36,871 bases of DNA from Stramenopiles sp. TOSAG23-3 (taxonomy: Eukaryota > Sar), in NCBI GenBank assembly GCA_900128585.1, contig LT642194.1, positions 1 to 36,871 on the forward strand, written 5' to 3'. The translations under genes and the position numbers were made by a program. Below, one piece after another: positions 1 through 10,410 of the stretch. Each line of letters opens with the position of its first letter. Position 1 is the first letter of the stretch. A model generated the notes under the pieces. That model did no database searches. It worked only from the letters and a program-made list of their open reading frames with translations, and was not told the origin of the DNA.

Positions 1-154
1 TTGAATTATGTAGTCAGTCCAATAACAATATCTCCTCACATATTGCGGATCGTACTTATAGTACAATTTTTTTAAGTTGCACATTTTTGTTTATTTTGGT
101 TAGCTTCAATATTTTTTTTTTGAAACCCTGTCTCCGCCTATAAAAACGTTTTTT

Positions 155-1968
155 TTAAAAAGACTCAAACCGTTTTCGGGCAGCAACAAGCTGTTTACAG
201 AATATGATCCCAGCTGGCACGGCTGTCAAAAGCGTCAGAATTCCCATTAACATGTGAGCTGATCCGAAACATTGTGCTCCACAGCAAGTGTTTTTGTCGT
301 TTGGGTAGCTCGGGTTTTCCTCATAGGCTTTCTGGTAATATGGGTGTACGATCGCAGAATTAAAAATTAAACTGGCAAAACCGGCTGAAAGATACAGAGT
401 CGAAAGAAGCGTGCCGTAGTATTTCGAATTACCAAACATGTCCAAACTGAGTGGGCCGAGCACACACCACGACATTCCAAAAACTACCGAAGCAATTGAG
501 ACCCCAGCTTTAAGGCTTACCGAAGGCGAGTTTGCTTCTGTACCCGCAATAACAAGTTGGGATGCCCCCAGAAGGATAAGGCCAACAACATAGAATATGC
601 TTCTAGGCATCTTACAGTTTCTTACCAAACTATCCTGCGCCATTCCAGTGACAATGCGCCCTGCAACACCACTTAAGGCAATTAGAGAAAGCATTTCAGA
701 AAGTTTTACAGCATCTCCGCCCAGAGAAGCGTTTATTTGAGCGATGGAAAAGATCATAACCGTTGATGCCCCATTACAACCAAAGAAAGAAATAAACAGC
801 ATCCAAAAGTCAACAGAAAAAAGGGTCCGAAAATAACTTCCCAGTCGAGAAATATTTTTGACCGCTTGAGTATTTGAATATGCCGTCTCCGTCATTTTTT
901 TCCAATTTTCACTGTCATATGTACTCAGCCTATCATTTTTGGGCTTGTAATTTGTTGAGAACGGAAACGTGTACATGCACAGAAGGAGAAGTGCAAACAG
1001 GAGAGCCAAGTCTTCTGACGGATTCAAAACACCTTGAACCTCTAACAAGGTCACGCCACAAGCAAAGGCCAAAACAAGAAGGGTAAAACCATAGTTTGCA
1101 TAAACCTTCCTTCTTCCACCATTTCCTAGCTTGACGCCTTCGGGTGGGGCTGCAATCCGCAAAAATGAAGAAGCACCGAGTCCAACCACTAAGTATAGAA
1201 ACGAAAAGAACAGAAACACCCTCATTCCGGAACCACCTAAATCTGCCTGGGTTGGCTGGTTGGTTGCTGCTGCGCTATTGTTGCTCCCGAGGTTTGCGTT
1301 GTATTGACCACCAGAACATGAGGCGGACGATGATGTTTTGCTTTTATCGCCAAAGAAAGCATTATACAACATACTCAAAGAGAAAGGTCCAACGCTCGCT
1401 TGAATGGTCCCGAGGCTAAACACCAAACCTTTGTCGTTTGGGAAATTCGTAAAAATTGCCTGTGCACTAGCAACATCAATTATTGTGGCGGCTTGACAGG
1501 CAAGGAGAAGGGAGCCGTACAAAAGCCAAACGGCCCGCCCGAAAACTCCACTTGTTGCAAGGAACATACCGAAATAGCCGACGGCGCCGGCGAGAGATCC
1601 GTACATTGCCGTTTTTATGGTTCCGAATTTGTCTAAAAGAAGTCCACCTGGGATGTAAAAGAACTTGTTAGTACAGCAAACTCCGACGTTGTCAGGGCCA
1701 TTTTTTTCTTCAACGCTTCGCTGTAAACTGAAAAAGCCAGCGGGAACGAATACAAAAATTCGATATACAACGACGATGTTAAACTCTTCCATTTATCAAA
1801 ATTTATGGCTATTTTATAGACTTTTAACTTGCTTCCATCTGAAACATGGAACGATGCCCTGCCCGTTGCCACTGACATCTGGGCTGAGTTCATTGGTCGG
1901 GCGATAGAAAGACTTGCCGATCCAGTATCATCGTCCAGCGCAGCATAAGCAAAATCTTGTGCCTCCAT
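155..1968 (-). CDS. Nodulin-like/MFS membrane transporter, reading frame broken once
   Basis: This is a polytopic membrane transporter of the major facilitator superfamily, closest in pattern to the nodulin-like (NFD4-type) group; the substrate is unknown. The N-terminal piece is read in one frame from ATG 1968 (a TTG-or-other start at 1986 is also open) and holds the first helix (KWKSLTSSLYIEFLYSF..). From about 1655 the sequence continues in another frame with IPGGLLLDKFG, the conserved loop after helix 2, then ten or so further hydrophobic segments. Near the C-terminus a YYGTLLSTLYLSAGFASLIF helix and a C-CGAQCFG motif match the nodulin-like ending. The ATG at 1792 opens the second frame but its first ~40 residues are out-of-frame translation, so it is not the true start. 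The break sits at an A4 run (1657-1660); one missing base there would explain it. Either a sequencing/assembly indel or a young pseudogene. It is divergent from the Tim17-like gene. Confidence 0.75.
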
Positions 1969-2737
1969 GTTGGATAAACAAAGCAAACGACTTTAGGGTT
2001 TTACACCAAATCAAATCCCTTCCTTCCTTTTCTGTTCCCGTTCCTGGCTGAATTATGATGGAGATGATACGAAAATCGTTTTATTAAAATACTAATAACT
2101 ATGTAATTGGCACCCATACCTTCGTCGAAATGTACGGTTAACGCCTTTCTGGCGGCATTGTCGTACGTTATATGATGATGATGATAAACAATATTATTGA
2201 TGACGACATCATTCATCATTTTTTTTTAAATGATGATATTGGATGATGTACGTATTAATATTTATTATAATAAGTATGAAGAAGAGGGTGGGGAAGAGAA
2301 GTGGTGTGTAGGAGGTATTATAATAAATATGAGATGTAAATAAATAAAATCCATTTTATTTTCTTCTTCTCCTCTGACTTCCTATGTTATAATTTAAATA
2401 TTGATGAAGTTCGTTCCAGTTCCTGTACAGGTACCTGGTATTACCGTACCGGTATAATACGAAATACCGGTGACCGGCGGAACGAAAGAAGTAGTAGAAA
2501 GAAAGACGATTACTATTATTGAAAATGCTGCTGTGATGATGTTAAAACGTTGGCCAATGATGTTCATTTTTTTTATATGATCGATTCTTCTTCTTCTGGA
2601 AAAGAAAGATTCGCAAACAAGTAGGTTTTTCGATTTTGTCAAATTAAGCTTAAGAAAATTATTTAGTTTGATAAAACTGAGAGTGATGATTGAAATGATA
2701 AGCTATCTTCTGACACTTTTGAATCGCTTGTTTAGCC
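1969..2737. other. Divergent intergenic spacer between the MFS and Tim17-like genes
   Basis: This AT-rich spacer should hold both promoters. It contains short ATG/TGA-rich low-complexity runs and a GT/AC-rich patch at 2425-2475 with a small inverted repeat. Two small open frames on the minus strand (2001-2219 and 2394-2642) have low-complexity or composition-driven translations and I do not call them genes. No RNA gene is visible. Confidence 0.5.
2453..2472. repeat. Short inverted repeat around ACCGGTAT/ATACCGGT
   Basis: ACCGGTAT is followed a few bases later by ATACCGGT, giving a perfect 8-bp arm pair, with further ACCGG/CCGG words nearby (2436-2480). It lies in the divergent spacer about 270 bp before the Tim17-like start. 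It could be a dimeric protein-binding site or chance; no family can be assigned. Confidence 0.3.
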
Positions 2738-3223
2738 ATGACTAATACCCAGGATAATATGTTTGAGAAACAGCTCACAGACTGCAAGCACTTAATTGCC
2801 AGCTCCGTAGTCGTCGGCAATATTCTGTATGGAGTGCGGGGTTTTCAAAATTTGCCACCGCTGCCATCAAGGCCGACTCAGATCGAACGCCGGCGGAGAA
2901 TTATAACGGTAGCCCAGCGATCTTTTGGGGGAGGTCTTAGAGTTGGAGGGTTAATTGGGTCGTGCTTGCTGTGCGACTATGGGCTGCAGCGACTGCGCAA
3001 CGTGGAGCAGAACGACAAGGTAAACAAAGTGTTGGCAGGGGCGTTCGCTGGTGGTTTGTTTTCGCTTTTCTTAGGCGGTGGACCCGCAGTTGCTGTCTCC
3101 GGGTCACTGTCCCTGGCTAGTCTTGGCCTTTTGTACCAAATGAGCATGGACACTTTCCAATACATTGACGACCAGGTTGCTTCGAAAGAAGAAAGCGTAG
3201 CTGTGGAAAAGGAAGACTCGTAG
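2738..3223 (+). CDS. Tim17/Tim22/Tim23-family membrane protein
   Basis: A 161-residue protein with the Gly-rich helices of the Tim17/Tim22/Tim23/PMP24 family. Members form the inner-membrane translocase core or act as assembly factors such as TIMMDC1. Visible features are a GGGLRVGGLIGSC helix (residues ~68-80), the family-like spacing R..N......D.VNKVLAGAFAGG in the middle (~87-107), and two further Gly/Ala/Ser-rich hydrophobic stretches (~106-135). The length is typical for the family. The N-terminal 60 residues hold no presequence-like stretch, which fits carrier-type import. The C-terminus is short and acidic (KEESVAVEKEDS). The start is the first ATG after in-frame stops. I cannot place it in Tim17, Tim22, Tim23 or TIMMDC1 by eye. 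Confidence 0.6.
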   Translation: MTNTQDNMFEKQLTDCKHLIASSVVVGNILYGVRGFQNLPPLPSRPTQIERRRRIITVAQRSFGGGLRVGGLIGSCLLCDYGLQRLRNVEQNDKVNKVLAGAFAGGLFSLFLGGGPAVAVSGSLSLASLGLLYQMSMDTFQYIDDQVASKEESVAVEKEDS

Positions 3224-3580
3224 CCCGGAGGCCCACTGAGGGGGCCATTGTTTTGAGTTTTATGTGAGGACTCAGTGTACATAACTTCATCATAATTTTT
3301 GTTAGATTTTTATCGCACACTGGTAGACGAAGAAATAGTGTGCGGTAGGTCGTGCGAAAGTGATCGCGCGTATGTCTTGTGCTTGTCGTTAAAAATACGT
3401 AAGAAAAACATAACATATAATAAAAATATGTTCTCGCGTAATAATAGAACGTTGGTGAAGAAAACATACTGTTTGTGTCATTTTACGCGTTGTGTAAAAG
3501 GTTTTCAAGAAATTGTGCTTTGTCCGTGCAAGTGAACAATTCTCTTGCTGCTCTCGCGATATTTTAGTCACTCACCACTC
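3224..3580. other. Convergent 3' spacer
   Basis: The 3' regions of the Tim17-like gene and the MAK/ICK kinase face each other here. It is moderately AT-rich, with no RNA gene or repeat seen. Open frames crossing it on both strands are short and unlike any family. Confidence 0.4.
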
Positions 3581-5446
3581 TCAAAAACGGTGCCTCCCAA
3601 AGCCGCTAACTCCTCCTTCACTGCTATTGTTTGATCCAAAGCCGGACGTGCCAGCAAAACCGCCGCCCATACTACTCGGACCAAAGCCTCCGCCGCCCGC
3701 CTTACCACCTAATTTCGATGGCTCAAACCCGCCCCCGCCGGCATTCGAGTTGTAATTCCCTCCACCTAAAACACCGGCACCGGCGGCGGTAAACTTCCGA
3801 CGCCCCCCAGAGCGTTGGGACCGCGTTGACGGGACGTAGCCCCCCGGCTGGTACCCCCTGTTTCCACCAGACGGTGGGGCGGCACCAAAGCCGCCGTCAT
3901 TAAAACTGCCCGGCACTGGGCTGGGGGTCGCTCCCCCGGCTTTGCCTGGGCCATAGCGAGCCTGGCGAGCGTACCGACTAGTGGTCTGGTTGGTGTCGTT
4001 GTTTCCACCGAACGACGAAGAAGACGGGTTTCCAAAACCACCAAAATTATTATTACTATTTGCCGACGGGCCGCCCAAAGGCCCCGCCCCACCATTGTTT
4101 CCTCCGCGCCCAAAACTTGGCTGGTAGCCTCCCCCACTATTGTTGTTGGCACCGAACGCAGACGACGACGAACCGAAGCCGCCCCCAGACGGCTTGCTCC
4201 CGAAGCCGCCGCCGTACGACGATGGCTGGCCAAAGCCACCCCCGCCGCCGCTGGAAAAGTCACTCTTGTTGTTGCCGAACTGGCTCGCCCCGTACTGTTT
4301 CGGGGGGCTTGTTTTCTTGGCAGCGTTGCTTGCTGCCCCGAACGAGTAACCGGCGTTTGCGCCGCTGTTGTTGGCTGGGCTGCTGGACCCACCGAACCCA
4401 CCGCTCCCCCCGGTACTGCCGGCAAACGGGTCGTTGTTCCCCGAACCGAGCCCGCCCCCGGCGGCGTTGTTTCCCATCGGTTTGGCGGGGGACAGTTCCT
4501 TCTTCCCGAACCCGGGCGAGCCGGCGGGAGGGCGCTGAATTCCGGAGGATTCCATTTCGAGCGTCGGCCCGCCCGGCGTGGACGTCATGTTCACCTGAAA
4601 GAACGGGTACTGCAGGCACTGCGATGCCGTCGGCCGTTTGTGCGGGTCGAACTGGAGCATGTCTTGGATCAACTGTATGGCCTCCGGGCTGGCGTTGGGG
4701 ATCAGCGAGTTGAGGGGCGTTGGAACGAACTGCGGGAACCGAAAGTTCATTTGGGCCGCTAGCTTGATGCCCTGGGGCCACGACTTATTGCTCGGGGAGC
4801 CGAGGACGGAGCAAATCTTGTAGATCTGGTCTGCTTCGCTACTCCCGGGGAACAAGGGGCGCAGCGTGTAGAGCTCTGCCATCATGCACCCAACTGCAAA
4901 CACGTCGATCGGCGAGTTGTACGCCGTCGACCGCAGGAGGACCTCTGGCGCGCGGTACCATCGGGTGGACACGTAGTCCGTGTAGGGCGGGCGAGATCGA
5001 ATCTCCCGGGCCAACCCAAAGTCGGCAATCTTTACGGTGTCGCCCTTTACCAGCATGTTCTCTGGTTTGATGTCGCGGTGGAAAAAGCCGTGCTTGTGCA
5101 TGAACGCGAGGCCCTGGAGCAGCTGGTAGACGACGTTTCGAATACGCGCCTCCGGGAACGACCGGTCCCTGTTCTTAGTAATTTCGTACAGGTTGGCTTC
5201 CATGAACTCAAAGACGAAGAAAAGTTCGTCGTTTTCTCGGATGACCTCTTTCAGCTTCACGATGTTGGGGTGGTTTAGTTTCTTCAAACTGTTGACCTCG
5301 CGGAGTTGCATGCACTCCTCCCAGGTGTAGAACTTCTTCTTCATCTTCTTTATTGCCACCACTTCGTGCGTGGACCGGTTCACCGCCTTCAAGACAGAAC
5401 CGTAGGTCCCGTCCCCCAACTGTTTCGTGACTTTGTACCTATTCAT
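3581..5446 (-). CDS. MAK/ICK (RCK-family) ciliary serine/threonine kinase with FG-rich tail
   Basis: A 621-residue protein kinase of the MAK/CILK1(ICK)/MOK group, which controls cilium length and tip turnover of intraflagellar transport. The kinase domain covers residues ~4-284. It shows the Gly loop [12 protein letters not shown] with Lys33, catalytic HRD-IKPEN (Asp125), DFG (142-144), the activation-loop TDY (156-158) typical of this family, and WYRAPE. Identity to the vertebrate MAK/ICK kinase domain is high by eye (e.g. [17 protein letters not shown]). The remaining ~330 residues are low complexity, rich in Gly, Ser, Asn and Phe, with 16 FG dipeptides and a basic patch near [11 protein letters not shown]. 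Animal MAK/ICK tails are long and disordered too but are not FG-rich as far as I recall. The coding DNA of the tail is much more GC-rich than its surroundings. It lies head-to-head with DNAAF1. Confidence 0.93.
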   Translation of the reverse strand: MNRYKVTKQLGDGTYGSVLKAVNRSTHEVVAIKKMKKKFYTWEECMQLREVNSLKKLNHPNIVKLKEVIRENDELFFVFEFMEANLYEITKNRDRSFPEARIRNVVYQLLQGLAFMHKHGFFHRDIKPENMLVKGDTVKIADFGLAREIRSRPPYTDYVSTRWYRAPEVLLRSTAYNSPIDVFAVGCMMAELYTLRPLFPGSSEADQIYKICSVLGSPSNKSWPQGIKLAAQMNFRFPQFVPTPLNSLIPNASPEAIQLIQDMLQFDPHKRPTASQCLQYPFFQVNMTSTPGGPTLEMESSGIQRPPAGSPGFGKKELSPAKPMGNNAAGGGLGSGNNDPFAGSTGGSGGFGGSSSPANNSGANAGYSFGAASNAAKKTSPPKQYGASQFGNNKSDFSSGGGGGFGQPSSYGGGFGSKPSGGGFGSSSSAFGANNNSGGGYQPSFGRGGNNGGAGPLGGPSANSNNNFGGFGNPSSSSFGGNNDTNQTTSRYARQARYGPGKAGGATPSPVPGSFNDGGFGAAPPSGGNRGYQPGGYVPSTRSQRSGGRRKFTAAGAGVLGGGNYNSNAGGGGFEPSKLGGKAGGGGFGPSSMGGGFAGTSGFGSNNSSEGGVSGFGRHRF

Positions 5447-6308
5447 TTTGATTTAGAGACGCCTTAAACTTCTGCCACAAACAAACGAAGACAATGAAAC
5501 GGAAAAACCTTCAAAAAGGGAAGGAAGGAACGGACGAACGAACGAACGGCAATAGAGCAAATAAACACAAACTGGTTGTAGGTTAGTGCTCTCTCTTTCT
5601 TTCTTCCTCTTTCTCTCGATTTTCCTCACGCACGCACGCACACACACACACACGAAACTATGCAAACGAGAATGTTTACTTTGTGGAAACGTGAGCCCAC
5701 TTTGTTGTTGTTTTGTTTATCTCCCTATCCTTCTTCTCTCATGCCCATGCTTGCCTTTCTCTCCAAATGAATATGAAATCACACGATTAGTTTTTTTATT
5801 ATTATTATCAATTGACCTCTCTTCAAATAGGTCATGCATTTTCATATACTAACCAATTACATCATACAGCATTCATTTGTTCATTCTTATTTGTACTTCA
5901 CAATTTGATGTCCTTTTTTTTTAAATAATAAAGTGCTCACAACTTTTTCAAATCAAACAAAGCAAGAGAGAAGAATTCAAACCACGCTTTAAATAATACC
6001 CTATGTAGTATAATATAAATATGTAGTTATATAAATAAAAGTCTATAAAATAAAAGGATTGAATTGCTTTCTTTTAATTTTCAAAGTATAATTTATTTGT
6101 AATCTTTTATTTCATTACCTATTTAATATTATATTATTATGTTGGTTTCTCCTTTTCGTTTTTCTTCTATACTCTTTACATGTATTTATTTATTTATTTG
6201 TTCTGTATTATTTGCATGTATTTATTTTATATTGGATTTTGGATTTTGCATAACGTTCAGTTCTTTCTTTCTTCTTCTTCTTCTTAGTCGTCTCGTCTCC
6301 TCTTTTAT

Positions 6309-6400
6309 TAGAAATAGAAATAAGTAGAAATAGAAATAAGTAGAAATAGAAATAAGTAGAAATAGAAATAGAAATAGAAATGAAATAAGTAGAAATAGAG
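6309..6400. repeat. 16-bp minisatellite (TAGAAATAAGTAGAAA-type)
   Basis: Tandem copies built from GAAATA and AAGTA words, unit about 16 bp, four or more copies with the last ones degenerating into GAAATA-only runs. It is purine-rich on the plus strand. Confidence 0.8.
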
Positions 6401-6875
6401 ATTCAAACTTCCTTTGCCATTGATATTAATATAAACACAGTGCACACAGTATTTAGTTATTAAAAAAATGAAAGAGGGAATTCAATTCTTCGACTCCTCG
6501 TAAACTAAACTAATAAAAAGTTGCAACGTACCCTACTCTACACTACGGTTATATGTAGTATAAATATTCCTATTTATGAGTATTTGTAAAGTTCCAATAG
6601 TTACATAGGAATCATAGTAGTGTATTAATATATACAAGTACGATGAGTTAGAGCTTTCACTTTTTTTTCTTTCATTTTTTTTACACAAGAAGAAAGAAGG
6701 TTCTTCTATATTTTTAACATAATCATAGCATGGATTATTATTTTCAAAAATCAATAAAAGAAGAAGTTACTTTTTTTATTACTGGATAAAGAAACAACAT
6801 CATCACAGCATCAACCACCCCCAGCCCAATAATAATAATATAATAAAAATAACATTGATTGAGAAGAGAAGGAGA

Positions 6876-6962
6876 GTTGATAAAGAAGAAGAAGATAGAA
6901 GGAGAACAAGAAGAAGAAGAAGATAAAGAAGAAGAAGAAGAAGAAGAAAAAAAATAATAAAA
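6876..6962. repeat. GAA-rich microsatellite
   Basis: A nearly pure purine run of GAA triplets on the plus strand with a few interruptions, about 250 bp before the DNAAF1 start. Confidence 0.8.
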
Positions 6963-7208
6963 AAATACAGCACAATAAAAATGAGGATTAAGTTCCTTCG
7001 TACGACGACTCTTTTGAAAACGAAAGAAAAGTGATTCCAGAAGTGAGCAATATAAAACTAACAGGTTTTGGTTCACATGTTCACATCCTCGTATTGATTT
7101 TTCGTGTACAAACAGATACACAAGAAGAAACGCACTCCGTGTACATACATACGCGCGTAAATTATTTGAATTGATAGTTTTAGTTTAGTACAGTGCCAAC
7201 GACAAAAT

Positions 7209-8594
7209 ATGGTGGAAATGAGCCCAAAAGCCTTGAAAGGCATTTGCAAGACCCACAAACTTTACAGCACGGCGTACTTGAACGATAAGTTGTACTGCCA
7301 GTACAAAGGCTTTCGGGAGATACAAAACCTTGACGAGTACACTGGCCTGCGCTGCGTATGGCTAGAGGGCAACGGGTTCCAGAAGATCCAAGGCCTCGAA
7401 AAGTGCACCGAGCTGCGGACTTTGTACCTACACGAAAACTGCATTGACGTTATCGAGGGCCTGGACACGTTAGTTGACTTGGATACTTTGAATTTGAACA
7501 AGAACGGCATCGCGAAGGTCGAAAACCTGTCCATGCTCCCGAACCTTCACACGCTCCTTCTGTCCCACAACCGCCTCGAGGACTACGAGAGCCTCGAGCA
7601 CCTCAAGGACTGCAAATCGATCCAGTCGCTGGACATCCAGTCGAACCGCATCGACGACATCAAGGTGCTGGAAGTCTTCCAGGCCATGCCGGACCTGCGC
7701 GTCTTGTACCTGATGGGAAACCCGGTCGTGAAGAAAATCAAGAACTACCGGAAGCGTCTGACGTACATGTTGCCGCAGCTGAAGTACTTGGACGACCGCC
7801 CCGTCTTCCCCGACGACCGGCTGCGCGCCGAGGCCTACATGAAAGCGTTTGAAGAGGGGGGGATCAAGGCCGCCCAGGCGGCGGAGCGGGCGGAGATCAA
7901 GCGTCAGCGGGAGGAGAAGAGGGCGAAGGAAGAGCGCAATTTTCAGCAGTTCGAGGAGATGATGCGGGAGGCCCGGCTGACCAGGGAAGCGGAGAAGAAA
8001 GAGGAGGAGAAGAGAGAGGCCGCCCAGGTTGCGGAGGGCATCGCCCCCACGACAGAGCCCGTCGCCACGGCGGAGGAAGAGGCCAGCGCCATGGAAGACT
8101 TCATCATGGAACAGGCGGGGCCATATTTGACCGAGCAAGAGCGGGTCAGCCTTAAGGCGGAGCGCACGGTCGTGAAGAAGCCGCTGGCAAAGGCCGTGAA
8201 GATCGCCCAGAAAGGGGCCGTCAACCCCTTCAGCGGGGAAGAGGTTGTCCCGGCACTCGACTCGAACATTGTCACGGAAGCTCGGGCGGAGCGGATCAAG
8301 AATTTGATGAAAACGACGAACGATTTGACGGGCGCCCAAGCGCCGATCGCCCCCCCGGCGCCGACGACGGCCTCGTCCGCAACCATGCCCCCGCCCGCCC
8401 CATCCACCACCAACGCCGCTGCGGCAGCACCCCCGCTCCCACCGGCGACTGCTCCTACCGTCGTCGCAAAGGGGGCTGAAACAAACACGGAAAGCGACAT
8501 TTTTTGTGACGATGCGGAGGAAGACGAAGACGATTCGGGTTTGAAATTGCTGGAACAAGCGTATGTTACCACAGACGTCGATGGTTTGGATTGA
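7209..8594 (+). CDS. DNAAF1: DNAAF1 / LRRC50 (ODA7) dynein arm assembly factor
   Basis: A 461-residue leucine-rich-repeat protein needed in the cytoplasm for preassembly of axonemal dynein arms, so the organism should build motile cilia. The N-terminus follows the family closely: [17 protein letters not shown], then [17 protein letters not shown] and five to six SDS22-like repeats (~45-180). [14 protein letters not shown] and the LRR cap [14 protein letters not shown] come next, all hallmarks of DNAAF1/ODA7. A charged coiled coil follows (~219-275), then a Pro/Ala-rich linker and an acidic end ([11 protein letters not shown]). It is shorter than the human protein, as protist orthologues often are. 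The ATG at 7209 directly precedes the conserved N-terminus; Met4 is an alternative. It shares a divergent spacer with the MAK/ICK kinase. Confidence 0.95.
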   Translation: MVEMSPKALKGICKTHKLYSTAYLNDKLYCQYKGFREIQNLDEYTGLRCVWLEGNGFQKIQGLEKCTELRTLYLHENCIDVIEGLDTLVDLDTLNLNKNGIAKVENLSMLPNLHTLLLSHNRLEDYESLEHLKDCKSIQSLDIQSNRIDDIKVLEVFQAMPDLRVLYLMGNPVVKKIKNYRKRLTYMLPQLKYLDDRPVFPDDRLRAEAYMKAFEEGGIKAAQAAERAEIKRQREEKRAKEERNFQQFEEMMREARLTREAEKKEEEKREAAQVAEGIAPTTEPVATAEEEASAMEDFIMEQAGPYLTEQERVSLKAERTVVKKPLAKAVKIAQKGAVNPFSGEEVVPALDSNIVTEARAERIKNLMKTTNDLTGAQAPIAPPAPTTASSATMPPPAPSTTNAAAAAPPLPPATAPTVVAKGAETNTESDIFCDDAEEDEDDSGLKLLEQAYVTTDVDGLD

Positions 8595-9321
8595 TAAGCT
8601 ATTAGTGTAATAAATACGAAGAAATATACTACAGCTGTGACGATTGGATGAAAAAAAACCCGAGTAAAATTGTACTTACCTCTCTCTTTCTTGGTATGAT
8701 ATTATGAGAGTCGTCTTTAACCGTATATTATTGCCAATTATATATACTTTTATTTAATATTGGACTACGGTACTTCATTATATCAGAACCTGCGCAGCCT
8801 TTTTTTAGTATACGACTATAAAAATAAATATTATAATATTAATACTATTATTTATACCACGAGGGTAGTTCGTAGACCGACTACTATTATTATACCGGTC
8901 GGTAGTATTAATTAATTAATAGATGGAATTAAATTAAATTAATAGTCTTTCTTGTTGAATTCAAATATAAAAAAATTTTCACAATATAATAAAAAACCTC
9001 CTTCTTCTTCTTCTTCTTCCCTTCCTTCCTTTCAACAAAATTCACAAAGAAGAAAAAAACAACAATTATTATTATTTATTATTCTTCTTCTTCATCATCA
9101 ATTCAATTCTTCTTCTTCAAATTTTTTATTATGATGATTATTATTTATTAGTCTATATAAATATTATTAATAAACAATAAATACCGAACGAAAGAGTAGA
9201 AAAACAAAGGGCATTCCATTGTACACACACGAAAAAGAAGAAATAATTGCATTAGGTATTAGTCACTACTGTCTGTGTGTGTGTGTGTCATAGTTACAAC
9301 GAACAAATTTCAAACCAAACC
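8595..9321. other. Spacer between DNAAF1 and the augmin-like gene
   Basis: It holds the DNAAF1 3' end (AATAAA-like word about 15 bp after the stop), AT-rich sequence, a CTT/CCTT microsatellite around 9000-9130 and a (TG)n run at 9272-9289 just before the next gene. The small frame at 8952-9134 is simple sequence and not a gene. Confidence 0.45.
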
Positions 9322-10269
9322 ATGGCAGAGACAACGATAGAACAGTTGAACAAGCGTGCAAGGGGGTTGCTAGTGTCCATTTCTTGCCCGGCGTATGTGC
9401 TTCGGGACCCGAAACGGGGGCCAGACCGGAGGCGTTTGCTCCGGTGGCTTTACCTGAATTTTAGGTCGGTCCCGGACAATGGTGAGGCTGCGACAAAAGT
9501 TTCGATGGAGACGCTGAAGATGTGGGTCGAAAACATGGGAGTGCCGGGGCTAGACGTTGAGTCCGCCCATAGAAGTGCTGCAGTGCCGGAGAGTAGCGAG
9601 TCCCCGGAGACCGCGCTCAAAATAGAGAACGATTGCCTGCTCCTGATCCGTTTGATAGAAACGGTCGCTGCCAGCTCAATGCCAGGAAATGCTGAGTCTG
9701 ACCTGGACCTTATGAGCCTGATAACCTCCAACTACGATTCAGTTTTTTCCAAGGAATGCAACTTGTTTCCCATGGACCTAGAACATGTAGTCAATATGAA
9801 GGAGAGCTTAATCAACGATAAGGGCCAATACTTGGCAGAGGATACGGAAGGCTTGGAGACGATGGCGCATGAACTGCGTGCCGAGAACGTGCAGTTAAAG
9901 TACACGATTCAAGAGAAAATTAATGAAGGGTTCGAAAAGCAGCCCTCCACAACAGAGTTGGAGAAGATGGGGTCCCTCGCGTCGTCGAAACTGACAAACG
10001 CGTGCGATCGCTTGGTCAATGCGACGGACCGGTTCAACCGGTTTGCCCGCACAATGCTTGAGAAGTCGCTGACCAGCCAGGACAACGTCGTTCACGAGCC
10101 GTCCGATTATCCCGACTTTTCTGCCATTGGAAAAGGCGCTGCCGATACAAACAAAGAAATGCAGCAAGTCATCCGCACGCTGCAACTACTGAAGGATAGC
10201 CGCGAATCGTTCGAGTGCCTCGCTTATCAGGGCATGGAAAACTCCGCGCCGAATGTCGTCAGCCCGTAA
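9322..10269 (+). CDS. Augmin (HAUS) complex subunit 7-like protein
   Basis: A 315-residue protein that I match by pattern to HAUS7/AUG7. Augmin recruits gamma-tubulin to the sides of existing microtubules in the spindle. The N-terminal part (~15-50: CPAYVLRDPKRGPDRRRLLRWLYLNF) resembles the AUG7 opening where a short helix is followed by a LLEWLF block. The block FSKECNLFPMD (~150) corresponds to the plant FSEECKLFPAD motif. The C-terminal half is helical with heptad-like stretches, as expected of a coiled-coil subunit. The start at 9322 has a strong context (ACCATGG). An upstream in-frame ATG at 9277 lies in the TG repeat and adds an unlikely peptide. It is convergent with the next gene, only 141 bp between stops. 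Augmin 7 is poorly conserved, so confidence is moderate. Confidence 0.65.
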   Translation: MAETTIEQLNKRARGLLVSISCPAYVLRDPKRGPDRRRLLRWLYLNFRSVPDNGEAATKVSMETLKMWVENMGVPGLDVESAHRSAAVPESSESPETALKIENDCLLLIRLIETVAASSMPGNAESDLDLMSLITSNYDSVFSKECNLFPMDLEHVVNMKESLINDKGQYLAEDTEGLETMAHELRAENVQLKYTIQEKINEGFEKQPSTTELEKMGSLASSKLTNACDRLVNATDRFNRFARTMLEKSLTSQDNVVHEPSDYPDFSAIGKGAADTNKEMQQVIRTLQLLKDSRESFECLAYQGMENSAPNVVSP

Positions 10270-10410
10270 ATACAAAGTTCGATGCAAAGTTCGAGTAATC
10301 TTCATGCAAATACACTTAATAAACAAATTTTTATAGTATGCTTAATAAATATATTGTGTAAGATACCGTAAATACATATACGTATGCATTACGTTTGGTT
10401 CCGCAAAATC

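Larger units (their letters stand above)
5447..7208. other. Long head-to-head spacer between two ciliary genes
   Basis: This 1.76 kb region separates the kinase start and the DNAAF1 start and must carry both promoters. It holds a CA/TC-rich tract (5590-5655) near the kinase, long AT-rich stretches, a 16-bp minisatellite at 6309-6400 and a GAA tract at 6880-6960. I looked for a canonical RFX X-box by eye and found no clear full match. Open frames inside it (e.g. 5586-5852 +, 6744-7121 -) translate to simple-sequence peptides and are not called. Confidence 0.5.

Noticed and set aside
1633-1680. A possible tiny intron (GT..TACTAAC..AG) at the MFS frame break
   Set aside because: The plausible GT-AG pair spans 27 bases, a multiple of three, so removing it would not restore the frame; an 11-base alternative is too short to be spliced.
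2394-2642. 82-residue frame with a hydrophobic stretch upstream of the Tim17-like gene
   Set aside because: It lies in the promoter spacer, the end is GT-rich repeat, and no family or good start is visible.
3766-4781. Several long open frames on both strands over the kinase tail
   Set aside because: They arise from the GC-rich repetitive coding of the FG tail read in other frames; no conserved domain.
7470-8558. 362-residue open frame antisense to DNAAF1
   Set aside because: It is the complement of a clearly conserved GC-rich gene; its Leu/Arg/Gly-rich translation matches no family.
8880-8912. ACCGACTACT/GGTCGGTAGT as an inverted repeat
   Set aside because: The arms do not pair cleanly when written out; likely chance.
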